From an uncultured Blautia sp. (GTDB lineage: Bacteria; Bacillota; Clostridia; Lachnospirales; Lachnospiraceae), in NCBI RefSeq assembly GCF_934372025.1, contig NZ_CAKROJ010000025.1:1-32573 (forward strand): a DNA stretch of 32,573 bases, read 5' to 3'. Positions 1-7,347 of this stretch are shown in pieces. The position numbers were made by a program, and so were the translations under genes. The first letter of the stretch is position 1. Each line of letters opens with the position of its first letter. The notes beneath the pieces were generated by a model. It ran no database searches and was not told the origin of the DNA. It was given only the letters and a program-made list of their open reading frames with translations.

Positions 1-44
1 GCACCGACACTACCGGCTCCAATGATAGTAATTTTACTGCTCAT
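1..44 (-). CDS. Lactate/malate dehydrogenase, N-terminal fragment (cut by window edge)
   Basis: Only the first 14 codons are inside the window. They read MSSKITIIGAGSVG, the first beta strand and the GxGxxG nucleotide-binding loop of an NAD-dependent Rossmann dehydrogenase. The exact form is typical of the L-lactate/malate dehydrogenase family. An AAGGAG ribosome site lies just upstream (55-60), which supports this start, and a promoter at 86-114 faces it. Whether the enzyme is lactate or malate dehydrogenase cannot be decided from 14 residues. Confidence 0.6.
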   Translation of the reverse strand, partial: MSSKITIIGAGSVG

Positions 45-85
45 AATCTTAATACTCCTTTTCTCCTAACAAAATTGGCGCCTTA

Positions 86-114
86 ATGATAACACATTGT
101 TAAAAAATTGACAA
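86..114 (-). promoter_or_regulatory. Sigma-A promoter for the dehydrogenase
   Basis: On the minus strand a TTGTCA -35 box (109-114) and a TATCAT -10 box (86-91) are 17 bp apart, each one mismatch from consensus. The rest of the gap 45-354 is AT-rich and holds only this promoter and the terminator at 279-322. Confidence 0.5.
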
Positions 115-278
115 GAGTTTTTGTATAGAAATCCGAACAATTTTTTCAGTTAAATATTTGTAAGGGTATATGAAATTGTTTGTTGGTTTGATATAATTTT
201 CACATTTTTTATTGGGAATTTTGTTAGGAAACAGGTTTCCCTGTGTGATAAATTTCTTTTGCTATAAAAAATTTAAAG

Positions 279-322
279 AAAGCCCCTGCTTGTTGCGTTT
301 CGCAATTGGCACAGGGGCTTTT
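279..322. terminator. Rho-independent terminator, usable in both directions
   Basis: AAAGCCCCTG pairs with CAGGGGCTTT, with an inner TTGCG/CGCAA pairing. The minus-strand transcript continues into a T-rich run, so it ends leftward transcription from the surface-protein remnant at 355. Confidence 0.75.
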
Positions 323-354
323 GACTGATTACTTTGATTAATGATCAGATTTGA

Positions 355-768
355 TCAGTTTACTGGTGTTACTTTAATGGTTCCGGTTGGATTTCCTGAC
401 CATCCACTGTGTAAGTTCACATGGAAATAATATACTGTATTTGCCTTTAATGTGCAAGTCTTTCCAGTACGCACAGAAGTGGAATATTCAAGTGTTCCAT
501 TTTTCTCCTGCTCAATACTGATCGGCTGATCACCAAGACAATAGTAAGGAAAAGTAACAGAAACACGATACTTTGTACTTTTGCCTGTTTTAAACCGTAC
601 ATAAAAGCCATTGCTGTTTACCGGAAGAATTTTCGTGCCACTTCCATTGATCGTTGGCATACTGGATAATTTCTTTACTTTAACATTTTTAACAACTGCT
701 TCTGCTTTTGAGCTGTCGAATTTTAAATGTATATCTATAAATGAGCAAATTTGAAAAATTGCACAAAA
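355..768 (-). pseudogene. 3' remnant of a secreted or cell-surface protein gene
   Basis: The longest ATG-started stretch is 101 codons (ATG at 660), but that ATG has no ribosome site and the same frame stays open upstream to a stop at 769-771. No GTG or TTG start was seen in the upstream part. The upstream residues include DSSKAEAVVKNVKVKKLSS, a linker style common in Lachnospiraceae surface proteins. The body is rich in beta-type residues, Gly, Thr and Tyr, like a carbohydrate-binding or pre-peptidase C-terminal domain, and ends TGTIKVTPVN before a terminator. No signal peptide remains. I infer that the 5' part was lost when the neighbouring transposase element inserted or decayed. Family not identified. 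Confidence 0.55.
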
Positions 769-1465
769 TTATCCCGCTAACTTCATAAATGCATCAAAAT
801 CATTACTTTCTTTTGCGCATTGGAAGAGATACTGATACTTTTCTGTCTGGATAATGCTTTCAATTCGGTGGTAGCCTTTTTCAAAAGAACAGAATTCACC
901 GGTTCCTGCCACACACATAAAATGTGCCATTGACATGAGTAACCAATATCTTCGGATCCCTTGCGCAGAACGTATCTGGTAACTGTCCAGTGCCAGTTTA
1001 TCCTTACAGGTTCTTTTTGAATCCAAATGGATAAAGCATCCTGTTTGTCTTCAGTGCACCTATGGTATGAAATCCCTTCGCTGCAATGATCTTGGAAATC
1101 GATTTGTTATACATTACAAAAGTATAGTTCAGGACAATGCCGTTACAGAAAAGCATAACCGCAACTGCCTGGTGTCCATAATCCTGTTTTCCTTTTAAAT
1201 GGGACTGGTGAAAATACGCATCTTCAATAGGATGTAAAGCCCGTGACGAGGGCTTTGTCTTTGAAGCTATAGTATCGTCTACAATACAGAAAACAGGCTT
1301 TCCAGTGCATGCTGCTTCTGAATAAATAATCTCTATAACAGAACGTTTTAAGGTATCTGAAAGTAATGGATCATCCCATTTCCCTGAATTAGGGAAATGT
1401 GCAATCGGATTCGCAGACAAGTGAGTGGTATAGTTATTTCGAAAACGATGTACTAGTTTGATCAT
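769..1465 (-). pseudogene. Degenerate DDE-type transposase with internal deletions
   Basis: Two overlapping frames together carry both ends of one transposase. The N-terminal piece (1004-1465, 153 codons) contains the first catalytic Asp region (FCIVDDTIASKTK) and an HQAVAVML stretch. It then jumps from YNKSISKI to IAAKGFHTIGALKTNR. After a frame change near 1004-1026 the second piece (to 769) carries KLALDSYQIRSAQGIRRYWL, the C-terminal region expected after the catalytic Glu. In intact relatives, as I remember them, long segments separate these blocks, so the middle of the DDE domain, including the second Asp and the Glu region, appears deleted. IS701-like or a related DDE family is likely; the exact family is uncertain. 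Not expected to be active. Confidence 0.75.
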
Positions 1466-1580
1466 TTGCGATTATAAGTTGTCATATTTCTATTTTCCCA
1501 CACATAGATTAAAAGATGAAAGATCTTTACTTTCTTTTAACACAATCAATCTACGAATTTATCATTGAAGGAGTATTCTA

Positions 1581-2282
1581 ATGGGAAACGGCAATGCAAT
1601 ACGCGTAACAGAGGCAGAAACATTTACACTGATACAACTAGAGGAAGAAAGACAGAAATTGAAGAAAAAAGAACTATTAAAAGCAATGCTGACAGACAGT
1701 GAGTTCAGCATCAAGGGACAATGTGCCATTAACCTTATGACGACAAAGCTGGATATTATCAACACCTTTTTGCTTATGAAATATAAGCGAAATTTTATTC
1801 AGATGAAAACAGGAAGACTCAAAAGCTATGACAGTGTATGCAAGAAAATGCAGAAGAAAGAACTCGATCTGAAATTCGATCTTGCACTGGAAAAAATCAA
1901 TGATCTGATCGGTGTCCGCGCCGTATGTTCTTATGTAGATGATATATACAAAGTAGCCGAGCTTGTAGAAAAACAGCAGGATATTCATATTCTCAAGACA
2001 AAAGACTATATACAGCAGCCAAAGAAATCCGGCTACCAGAGTCTGCATCTGATTCTGGAGATTGCAATTCCTTTCCAGGAAGAAACCCAGTGGATCAAAC
2101 TGGAATTGCAGCTGCGTACTGCTGCCATGGATTACTGGGCAAATCTTGACCACCAGCTTCGCTATAAACGCGGACAGAAACAGGCCGCAGTGATTAATGA
2201 AGAGCTACAGCAATGTGCCTCCGTAATCACGCAGCTGGATCAGAAAATGCTGGATATCCGAAAAAAAATTGACAAAATATAA
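1581..2282 (+). CDS. Small alarmone synthetase, RelA/SpoT GTP pyrophosphokinase domain
   Basis: This cytosolic enzyme would transfer pyrophosphate from ATP to GDP/GTP to make (p)ppGpp. At 233 aa it has the synthetase domain only: no HD hydrolase, TGS or ACT domain. Visible motifs are GRLKSYDS (about 78-85, ATP-binding), NDLIGVR (107-113, the metal-binding D-x-x-G-x-R region), KDYIQQPKKSGYQSLH (141-156, GTP/GDP loop) and ELQLRT (175-180, the E-x-Q-x-R-T motif). The N-terminus is a charged helix and the C-terminus a helical tail as in RelQ-type proteins, which form tetramers. GGAG sits 7 nt before the ATG. It is a single-gene unit ended by the terminator at 2284. Relatives are often called YjbM/RelQ or YwaC/RelP; I cannot choose between them. 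Confidence 0.88.
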   Translation: MGNGNAIRVTEAETFTLIQLEEERQKLKKKELLKAMLTDSEFSIKGQCAINLMTTKLDIINTFLLMKYKRNFIQMKTGRLKSYDSVCKKMQKKELDLKFDLALEKINDLIGVRAVCSYVDDIYKVAELVEKQQDIHILKTKDYIQQPKKSGYQSLHLILEIAIPFQEETQWIKLELQLRTAAMDYWANLDHQLRYKRGQKQAAVINEELQQCASVITQLDQKMLDIRKKIDKI

Positions 2283-2283
2283 A

Positions 2284-2324
2284 CAAACGCAGGAGCACCT
2301 TAATTCGCTCCTGCGTCTGTTTAT
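2284..2324. terminator. Bidirectional terminator between convergent genes
   Basis: ACGCAGGAGC (2287-2296) pairs perfectly with GCTCCTGCGT (2307-2316), followed by a T-rich tract. It separates the alarmone synthetase (+) from the aminotransferase (-). Confidence 0.8.
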
Positions 2325-2347
2325 ATACATTTCTTATAATTTAATTT

Positions 2348-3535
2348 TTACAGATTATATTCTGCTGCCAGTTTTTTAAATTCCGGAAGTGAATTCTGGA
2401 TTGTCTCATAGGATACACAATAAGCCAGTCGTACATAACCAGGGCAGGCAAAGGAGCTTCCCGGCACCATCAGGATATTGTATTTTTTACCGGCCTCGCA
2501 GAACTGTTTCTCATCTGCGATCGGAGATTTCACAAACAGATAAAAGGCGCCCTGCGGTTTGATACATTCAAAGCCACATTCTGTCAGTCCATTGTAAAGT
2601 GCCAGACGGTTTCTGTCATAGGCCGCAACATCTACCTCTGCATCCACACATTTCTGGATAACTTTCTGCATCAGGGACGGAGCATTGACACTTCCAAGTA
2701 TACGATTAGCGATCGCAGCTGCTGTGATCACTGTCGCACTGTCCTCAAGTTCATCCGGAATGACCAGATATCCAATACGTTCTCCTGGCAAAGACAGTGA
2801 TTTACTGTAGGAATACCCAACAACGGTATTCTTATAGTATTTTGTCAGATATGGAACTTCCACTCCATCATAAGCCAGCTCTCTGTATGGTTCATCTGAG
2901 ATCAGATAGATCACAGAACCAAATTCCTTCTGTTTTTTCTCAAGGATTGCAGCCAGTTCTTTGATCGTTTCTTCAGAATAAACAACACCTGTCGGATTAT
3001 GTGGTGTATTCACGATTACAGCACGGGTATTCGCTGTAATCTTTTCTTCCAGTTCCTTAAGGTTCGGCTGGAAGGTCTCTGTATTCGGTGAGATTTCCAC
3101 AAGCTGGCCGTCATAATTGCGTACATATGCACCATATTCCAGAAAATAAGGTGCAAAAACAATCACTTCTTCACCTGGGTTCAGGATTGTCTTGAGGATA
3201 ACATTCAGACCACTGGCTGCACCAACAGTCATGATCAGATTATGTGCAGAAAAAGCTGTTCCAAAACGACGGTTCAAAGACTGTGCGATTGTTTCTCTTA
3301 CATCTTCAAATCCTGCGTTGCTCATATACCCATGCAGAACCGTTGGTTCTTCATTGTTCACAAGGTCAATGATTGCTTCTCTTACACAGTCCGGTGCCGG
3401 AACACTTGGATTTCCAAGACTGAAATCGTACACCTTATCTGCACCATATTTTGCACGAAGACGATTTCCTTCTTCGAACATCATACGGATTGCTGAGTTG
3501 TTCTGTACAAAGGGTTTCATTTTTTCTGCGATCAT
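2348..3535 (-). CDS. PLP-dependent class I/II aminotransferase
   Basis: A 395-aa fold-type I aminotransferase in the aspartate/aromatic aminotransferase family. It moves an amino group from an amino acid to a 2-oxo acid through pyridoxal phosphate. Seen: substrate-side SLGNPSVPAP (39-48), VNTPHNPTG (Asn180), ISDEPY (Asp214, Tyr217), and SYSKSLSLPGERIGY with the Schiff-base Lys245 and phosphate-binding Arg253. It starts 27 bp after the SNF symporter gene and is probably co-transcribed from the promoter at 5070-5098, suggesting that it acts on the amino acid the symporter brings in. The exact substrate cannot be read from the sequence. Confidence 0.85.
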   Translation of the reverse strand: MIAEKMKPFVQNNSAIRMMFEEGNRLRAKYGADKVYDFSLGNPSVPAPDCVREAIIDLVNNEEPTVLHGYMSNAGFEDVRETIAQSLNRRFGTAFSAHNLIMTVGAASGLNVILKTILNPGEEVIVFAPYFLEYGAYVRNYDGQLVEISPNTETFQPNLKELEEKITANTRAVIVNTPHNPTGVVYSEETIKELAAILEKKQKEFGSVIYLISDEPYRELAYDGVEVPYLTKYYKNTVVGYSYSKSLSLPGERIGYLVIPDELEDSATVITAAAIANRILGSVNAPSLMQKVIQKCVDAEVDVAAYDRNRLALYNGLTECGFECIKPQGAFYLFVKSPIADEKQFCEAGKKYNILMVPGSSFACPGYVRLAYCVSYETIQNSLPEFKKLAAEYNL

Positions 3536-3562
3536 AATAATGCCTCCTCTTATTTTAGCTGC

Positions 3563-5035
3563 TTACTTTTTGTTTTTCTTACTGTGGCCAAATACGATCC
3601 AGCCAATAAGCACCAACATGGCAATGCCTACTGCCATCCACGGCACCAGATAATGGAGTCCCTTTGGCTGAAACATGTCGTAGTAACCTTTCAGATAGAT
3701 CACTGCAACTACTGCAGGTATCACCCACAGCATATAATTTCTGATAAATGCCGGAAATTTCAATCCGGAACCAGTGTTGGCTTCCTTAATAAAGTTATCC
3801 CATCCCCATCCGTTCTTTGAGGTACAGAATATTACAAACACAACCGAACCAAGCGGAAGAAGATTATTCGAAATAATAAAATCTTCCAGATCCATAATGT
3901 TTGTTCCCTCACCAAGGAACTGAAGACCGGACCATGGACCAAATCCAAGGATAGCCGGCATGGAAAGAGCGATGATCAGTACAATATTTACAAGTACTGC
4001 TTTGTTTCGTTTCCATCCCCAGAGATCCATAGCAAAAGATAAAATATTCTCAAACACTGCAATTACAGTGGATAAAGCTGCAAAAGACATAAACAGGAAA
4101 AACAGAGCTCCCCAGAGTCTTCCACCTGCCATCTGGTTAAATACATTTGGCAGAGTGATAAACACCAGTCCCGGGCCTGCTCCCGGCTCGACGTTAAATG
4201 CAAAACATGCAGGAATGATGATAAGACCAGCCATCAATGCAACAAAGGTATCCAGAATCAGGATATTGATACTCTCTCCGGCAAGTGTATGCTCTTTACT
4301 CATATAGCTTCCGAAGATTTCCATTGCACCGATACCGATACTCAATGTAAAAAATGCCTGTGAGAGCGCACCAAAAATCACATTTCCAAGTCCAGCTTCA
4401 CGGATATTATCAATATTAGGTACCAGATAGAACTTAACACCTTCCATTGCGCCGTCCAGTGTCACTGAATGGACTGCCAGCACTACAATAAGCAGCAAAA
4501 GACAGATCATCATAACCTTTGTGATACGCTCAATTCCGTTTTTAAGGCCCAGTGAACAGACTCCAAAAGCAAGCAGAACAGCTGCGATCATCCAGCCTGT
4601 CATTGTTCCTGTAGAAGTCATCAGATTTGAGAAAAATCCCCCAACTTCTTCAGATGTCGCACCACTTAATTTTCCAGCAGCCATCACATAACAGTAATAC
4701 ATCATCCAGCCTGCAACCATGGTGTAGAACATCATCAGCATGTAATTACCGATCATGCCAAGGTAACTGTATTTATGGAAATTAGTTCCTTCCGGCTCCA
4801 GTTTATGAAATGCTCTCGCTGTACTCAGTCTGCTGCCACGGCCTACTGCAAATTCACTCACAAGAATCGGCAGACCCAACAGTACAAGAAAAGCAAGATA
4901 AATCAGGATAAATGCAGCACCGCCGTATTTACCTGTCATGTATGGAAATTTCCATACATTTCCAAGACCTACCGCACATCCGGCTGATACCAGGATGAAA
5001 CCAAGTCTTGATCCAAATGTTTCTCTTTCCTTCAC
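3563..5035 (-). CDS. Sodium-dependent amino-acid symporter, NSS/SNF family
   Basis: A 490-aa polytopic membrane protein of the neurotransmitter:sodium symporter family (LeuT, TnaT, MhsT relatives). It is expected to import an amino acid with Na+. The signature is at the N-terminus: SRLGFILVSAGCAVGLGNVW then KFPY, the unwound TM1 that binds Na+ and substrate. About 11-12 hydrophobic segments follow, with a short basic C-terminus (GHSKKNKK). An AGAGGAGG ribosome site precedes the ATG. It is first in a two-gene unit with the aminotransferase at 2348. Tryptophan, tyrosine or branched-chain substrates are all possible. Confidence 0.88.
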   Translation of the reverse strand: MKERETFGSRLGFILVSAGCAVGLGNVWKFPYMTGKYGGAAFILIYLAFLVLLGLPILVSEFAVGRGSRLSTARAFHKLEPEGTNFHKYSYLGMIGNYMLMMFYTMVAGWMMYYCYVMAAGKLSGATSEEVGGFFSNLMTSTGTMTGWMIAAVLLAFGVCSLGLKNGIERITKVMMICLLLLIVVLAVHSVTLDGAMEGVKFYLVPNIDNIREAGLGNVIFGALSQAFFTLSIGIGAMEIFGSYMSKEHTLAGESINILILDTFVALMAGLIIIPACFAFNVEPGAGPGLVFITLPNVFNQMAGGRLWGALFFLFMSFAALSTVIAVFENILSFAMDLWGWKRNKAVLVNIVLIIALSMPAILGFGPWSGLQFLGEGTNIMDLEDFIISNNLLPLGSVVFVIFCTSKNGWGWDNFIKEANTGSGLKFPAFIRNYMLWVIPAVVAVIYLKGYYDMFQPKGLHYLVPWMAVGIAMLVLIGWIVFGHSKKNKK

Positions 5036-5069
5036 ATTTTTTTCCTCCTCTGGAATAATACACCCTTTT

Positions 5070-5098
5070 ATATTAAGTGTTTTTATTTAGCCTGTCAA
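5070..5098 (-). promoter_or_regulatory. Sigma-A promoter for the SNF symporter/aminotransferase pair
   Basis: A consensus TTGACA -35 (5093-5098) stands 17 bp from TAATAT (5070-5075) on the minus strand, about 35 bp before the symporter start. Confidence 0.6.
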
Positions 5099-5154
5099 TT
5101 CTCTGCTTTATCAAAGTCTTAAAGTTTTTCATATTTATGCGTACCCATGCCAAA

Positions 5155-5199
5155 TAAAAAAGAGACATTAATATTATAAAATATTAACATCCCTTCTCT
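5155..5199 (-). terminator. Terminator after the binding-protein gene
   Basis: On the minus strand AGAGA and TTAATATT arms pair with AATATTAA and TCTCT, followed directly by TTTTTT. It ends the transcript of the gene at 5210-6349. Confidence 0.6.
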
Positions 5200-5209
5200 G
5201 GATCATATA

Positions 5210-6349
5210 TTATTTTGAATACAGATAATTACTGTTCTGAGAATCCTCTATATTAGCTGCATCGATCCAGCCTGGTTCAAGAAGAACATTTTTCTCGACT
5301 GCTGCAGCCTGTTCCTCATCTGTAGACATTGCCTGTGCAGCTGCAATGATCGTCTGATATCCGATCTCATATGGATCCTGGGAGACACAGCCAAGCTCCT
5401 GCCCGTTTTTGATCGCATCCTGCTGAACGGTCGATGCATCTACACCTACCATAACCGGAGCATTTTCTCCTTTATCCACGCTCAGATACAGATTTGATGC
5501 ATTTTCGTTCGTGCAGAATACCCCTGCCAGATCTGGATAGCTTGTCAGAACATTTGAAATTGCTTCTGACATATCCTCTACCTGGTCCATATATATTTTA
5601 CTTACAATACTGATATCTGGATAATCTGATGCGATAGCTTCTTCGAATCCCTCTACACGTTTCTGAATACTCTCGGTTTTTTCCTGAGCAGAGAATACTG
5701 CAATCTTACCGGAACCGCCAATTGCATCTGCCAGCTTTTCGGCAGCCATTTTACCTACATATTCGTTATCCGTTCCCCTGAATGCAGCCACCAGAGCATC
5801 GTCATTGACGTTTGAGTCAAAGACCACAACCGGGATTCCATTCTCACTTGCCGCTTCCAGCTGAGCCTGACAGGATTCAATATCACTTGCTGAAAGGCAA
5901 AGAACTGTAGGATTCTCCGCAATTACCGCATCCAGTGTGTTGATTTGCGTTTCTACATCACTTTCATCAGATGGTCCTTCAAAAGTCATTGTAATTGCGT
6001 CGTCTGAAGTAAAATCATATGCCGTATTGATATCTTTAACTGCAGCTTCCATTCCCTGACGGACCAGCTTCCAATACTCTCCGTCAGTTGCCTTGCTTAC
6101 AACAGCAATCCTGCTGCCCGCTCCAAGCGTGATTGTTGTATCAATTTTAGAAGCTCTGTCCTCTTCCGTCTCTTCATCATCAGCTTCTGCTGCTGATATT
6201 TCATGCTCTGGCACCTCAGTACCATCCTGCAGATCGTCCTCTGCCTGTACATCTGCGATCAAATGCGTAAAGCCGCCAATCTTACCGCTTCCTCCTGCCA
6301 CAAGTACCGCTCCGGCAAGAAAAAGCACTGCAACAGCTGCTTTTTTCAT
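5210..6349 (-). CDS. Orphan periplasmic-type sugar-binding protein (Peripla_BP_4 fold)
   Basis: 379 aa. A signal peptide (MKKAAVAVLFLAGAVLVAGG) is followed by an acidic low-complexity linker (about 35-70, rich in E and D) and a type I binding-protein domain. Seen in order: IAVVSKATDGEYWKLVRQGM (strand 1 and helix 1), an AENPTVLCLSASD block, GIPVVVFDSNVNDD, the hinge TDNEYVGKMAAEKLADAIGG, and GVDASTVQQDAIKNG with SQDPYEIGYQ near the C-terminus. This is the ribose/galactose-type layout, so the ligand is probably a sugar or similar small molecule. There is no ATPase or permease gene beside it, and no cysteine in the signal region, so it lacks the lipobox that usually anchors Gram-positive binding proteins. 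It could serve a transporter encoded elsewhere or a sensor. GAGGAAGAAACG precedes the ATG. Confidence 0.75.
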   Translation of the reverse strand: MKKAAVAVLFLAGAVLVAGGSGKIGGFTHLIADVQAEDDLQDGTEVPEHEISAAEADDEETEEDRASKIDTTITLGAGSRIAVVSKATDGEYWKLVRQGMEAAVKDINTAYDFTSDDAITMTFEGPSDESDVETQINTLDAVIAENPTVLCLSASDIESCQAQLEAASENGIPVVVFDSNVNDDALVAAFRGTDNEYVGKMAAEKLADAIGGSGKIAVFSAQEKTESIQKRVEGFEEAIASDYPDISIVSKIYMDQVEDMSEAISNVLTSYPDLAGVFCTNENASNLYLSVDKGENAPVMVGVDASTVQQDAIKNGQELGCVSQDPYEIGYQTIIAAAQAMSTDEEQAAAVEKNVLLEPGWIDAANIEDSQNSNYLYSK

Positions 6350-6423
6350 CGTTTCTTCCTCTTTTCCACTATTAATCTGATATGTTGGTTACAAAAATAT
6401 AATGCCTTTAAATATCTTTCTAC

Positions 6424-6451
6424 ATTATACACATTTTCTTTTTTCCGTCTA
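6424..6451 (-). promoter_or_regulatory. Candidate promoter for the orphan binding protein
   Basis: A perfect TATAAT -10 (6424-6429) with a weaker TAGACG -35 (6446-6451), 16 bp apart, about 75 bp before the start codon. Confidence 0.5.
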
Positions 6452-6511
6452 TAGATTTCATAGTTTTTTCATTTTTTCAGAAGAAATACGGCAATTTTAC
6501 CAGAATTTAAC

Positions 6512-7216
6512 TTAGAGATTTGGAAAACCTGCAAAACTTTCCCCATTCGGAGTCACTTTAAATTCCATCTTCTTTCCTGTCACCGGATGGGCAAAAATCA
6601 GATGGCAGGAACACAATCCAAGTGATAAGCCAGAGCAATCCTTCGAATTATACTTACGATCTCCTAAAAGAGGCATTCCTGCATGCGACATCTGCACCCT
6701 GATCTGATGATGCCGGCCTGTCCCCAGTATAATCTTAACCAGAATTCTCTTTCCACTCTCTGTTCGCTCATCATCGATTTCCTGGAGAATCTCATAATCC
6801 AGAATCGCTTTCTTTGCTCCATTTATTCCTGCGTTTGCTACCGCAGAAGTATTTGTCTTTCCATCTTTTTTAAGAAAATCTGTCAGTCGTCCCTGACTCT
6901 GTTGGGGCATTTTGTCTGTCACTGCCAGGTATTCTTTTAACACTGTTCCTGATGTGATCTGCTTTGTCAGGCCGGCAGCCGCCTTAGGTGTCTTTGCGAA
7001 AACAAGGACCCCTTCCACAGGCTGATCCAGTCTGTGTACAATTCCCAGATATGGCATTTTTCCAGGATTCTTTACCGCCAGATAGTTTTTCAGCGAACTC
7101 TCCATATCTGCTGCACCGATCCGGGCATTCTGAACGGCAATTCCTGCTGCTTTATGACACACGATTATATCTTTATCTTCATATAAAATCATATCTTCAA
7201 TATTATTTTTCCACAT
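6512..7216 (-). CDS. RluA-family pseudouridine synthase
   Basis: 234 aa. It isomerises uridine to pseudouridine in rRNA or tRNA. The RluA motif GIVHRLDQPVEGVLVFAKT (58-76) carries the catalytic Asp64, and GRHHQIRVQMSHAGMPLLGD is the second family block. There is no N-terminal S4 domain, so it is a short, catalytic-domain-only member. The Asp-containing motif reads DQPVEG where many relatives have DxxTSG, a divergent form. Its ribosome site (AAGGAG) lies inside a hairpin that is followed by six T and then immediately by the ATG (7217-7260), which may limit translation or upstream read-through. The target uridine is unknown. Confidence 0.85.
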   Translation of the reverse strand: MWKNNIEDMILYEDKDIIVCHKAAGIAVQNARIGAADMESSLKNYLAVKNPGKMPYLGIVHRLDQPVEGVLVFAKTPKAAAGLTKQITSGTVLKEYLAVTDKMPQQSQGRLTDFLKKDGKTNTSAVANAGINGAKKAILDYEILQEIDDERTESGKRILVKIILGTGRHHQIRVQMSHAGMPLLGDRKYNSKDCSGLSLGLCSCHLIFAHPVTGKKMEFKVTPNGESFAGFPNL

Positions 7217-7260
7217 AAAAAAGCTCTCCTTCTATGCATCCTGCGCATTCTATGGAGAGT
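7217..7260 (-). terminator. Terminator-like hairpin that also holds the RluA ribosome site
   Basis: On the minus strand CTCTCC (7254-7259) pairs with GGAGAG (7224-7229), with an inner ATGC/GCAT pairing. The 3' arm contains AAGGAG and is followed by C, six T and the ATG of the synthase. It has terminator form, so it could stop RNA arriving from the upstream noncoding unit or hide the ribosome site. Confidence 0.6.
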
Positions 7261-7286
7261 ATAACGTAAAAAACTTTTTTATACAA
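7259..7286 (-). promoter_or_regulatory. Possible promoter for the RluA gene
   Basis: TTGTAT (7281-7286) and TTATAC (7259-7264) are 16 bp apart on the minus strand. Initiation about 7 bp downstream would start inside or past the 5' arm of the hairpin at 7217-7260, so this transcript would escape the terminator. Weak match; inference only. Confidence 0.3.
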
Positions 7287-7291
7287 CAGTA

Positions 7292-7347
7292 AGACGGTCA
7301 TCACTTCTTTTCAATTACTTTTCATAACCTGGAAATGATGACCGTCT
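7292..7347 (-). terminator. 12-bp perfect hairpin near the 3' end of the noncoding transcript
   Basis: AGACGGTCATCA (7292-7303) and TGATGACCGTCT (7336-7347) are perfect inverse complements with a 32-nt spacer. No T run follows directly on the minus strand (TACTGTTG comes first, then a mixed A/T stretch), so it may be a 3'-end structural stem rather than a classical terminator. Confidence 0.5.

Noticed and set aside
769..1465. Two separate small protein genes on the minus strand
   Set aside because: Both carry parts of one transposase with missing middle segments, so they are remnants, not independent genes.
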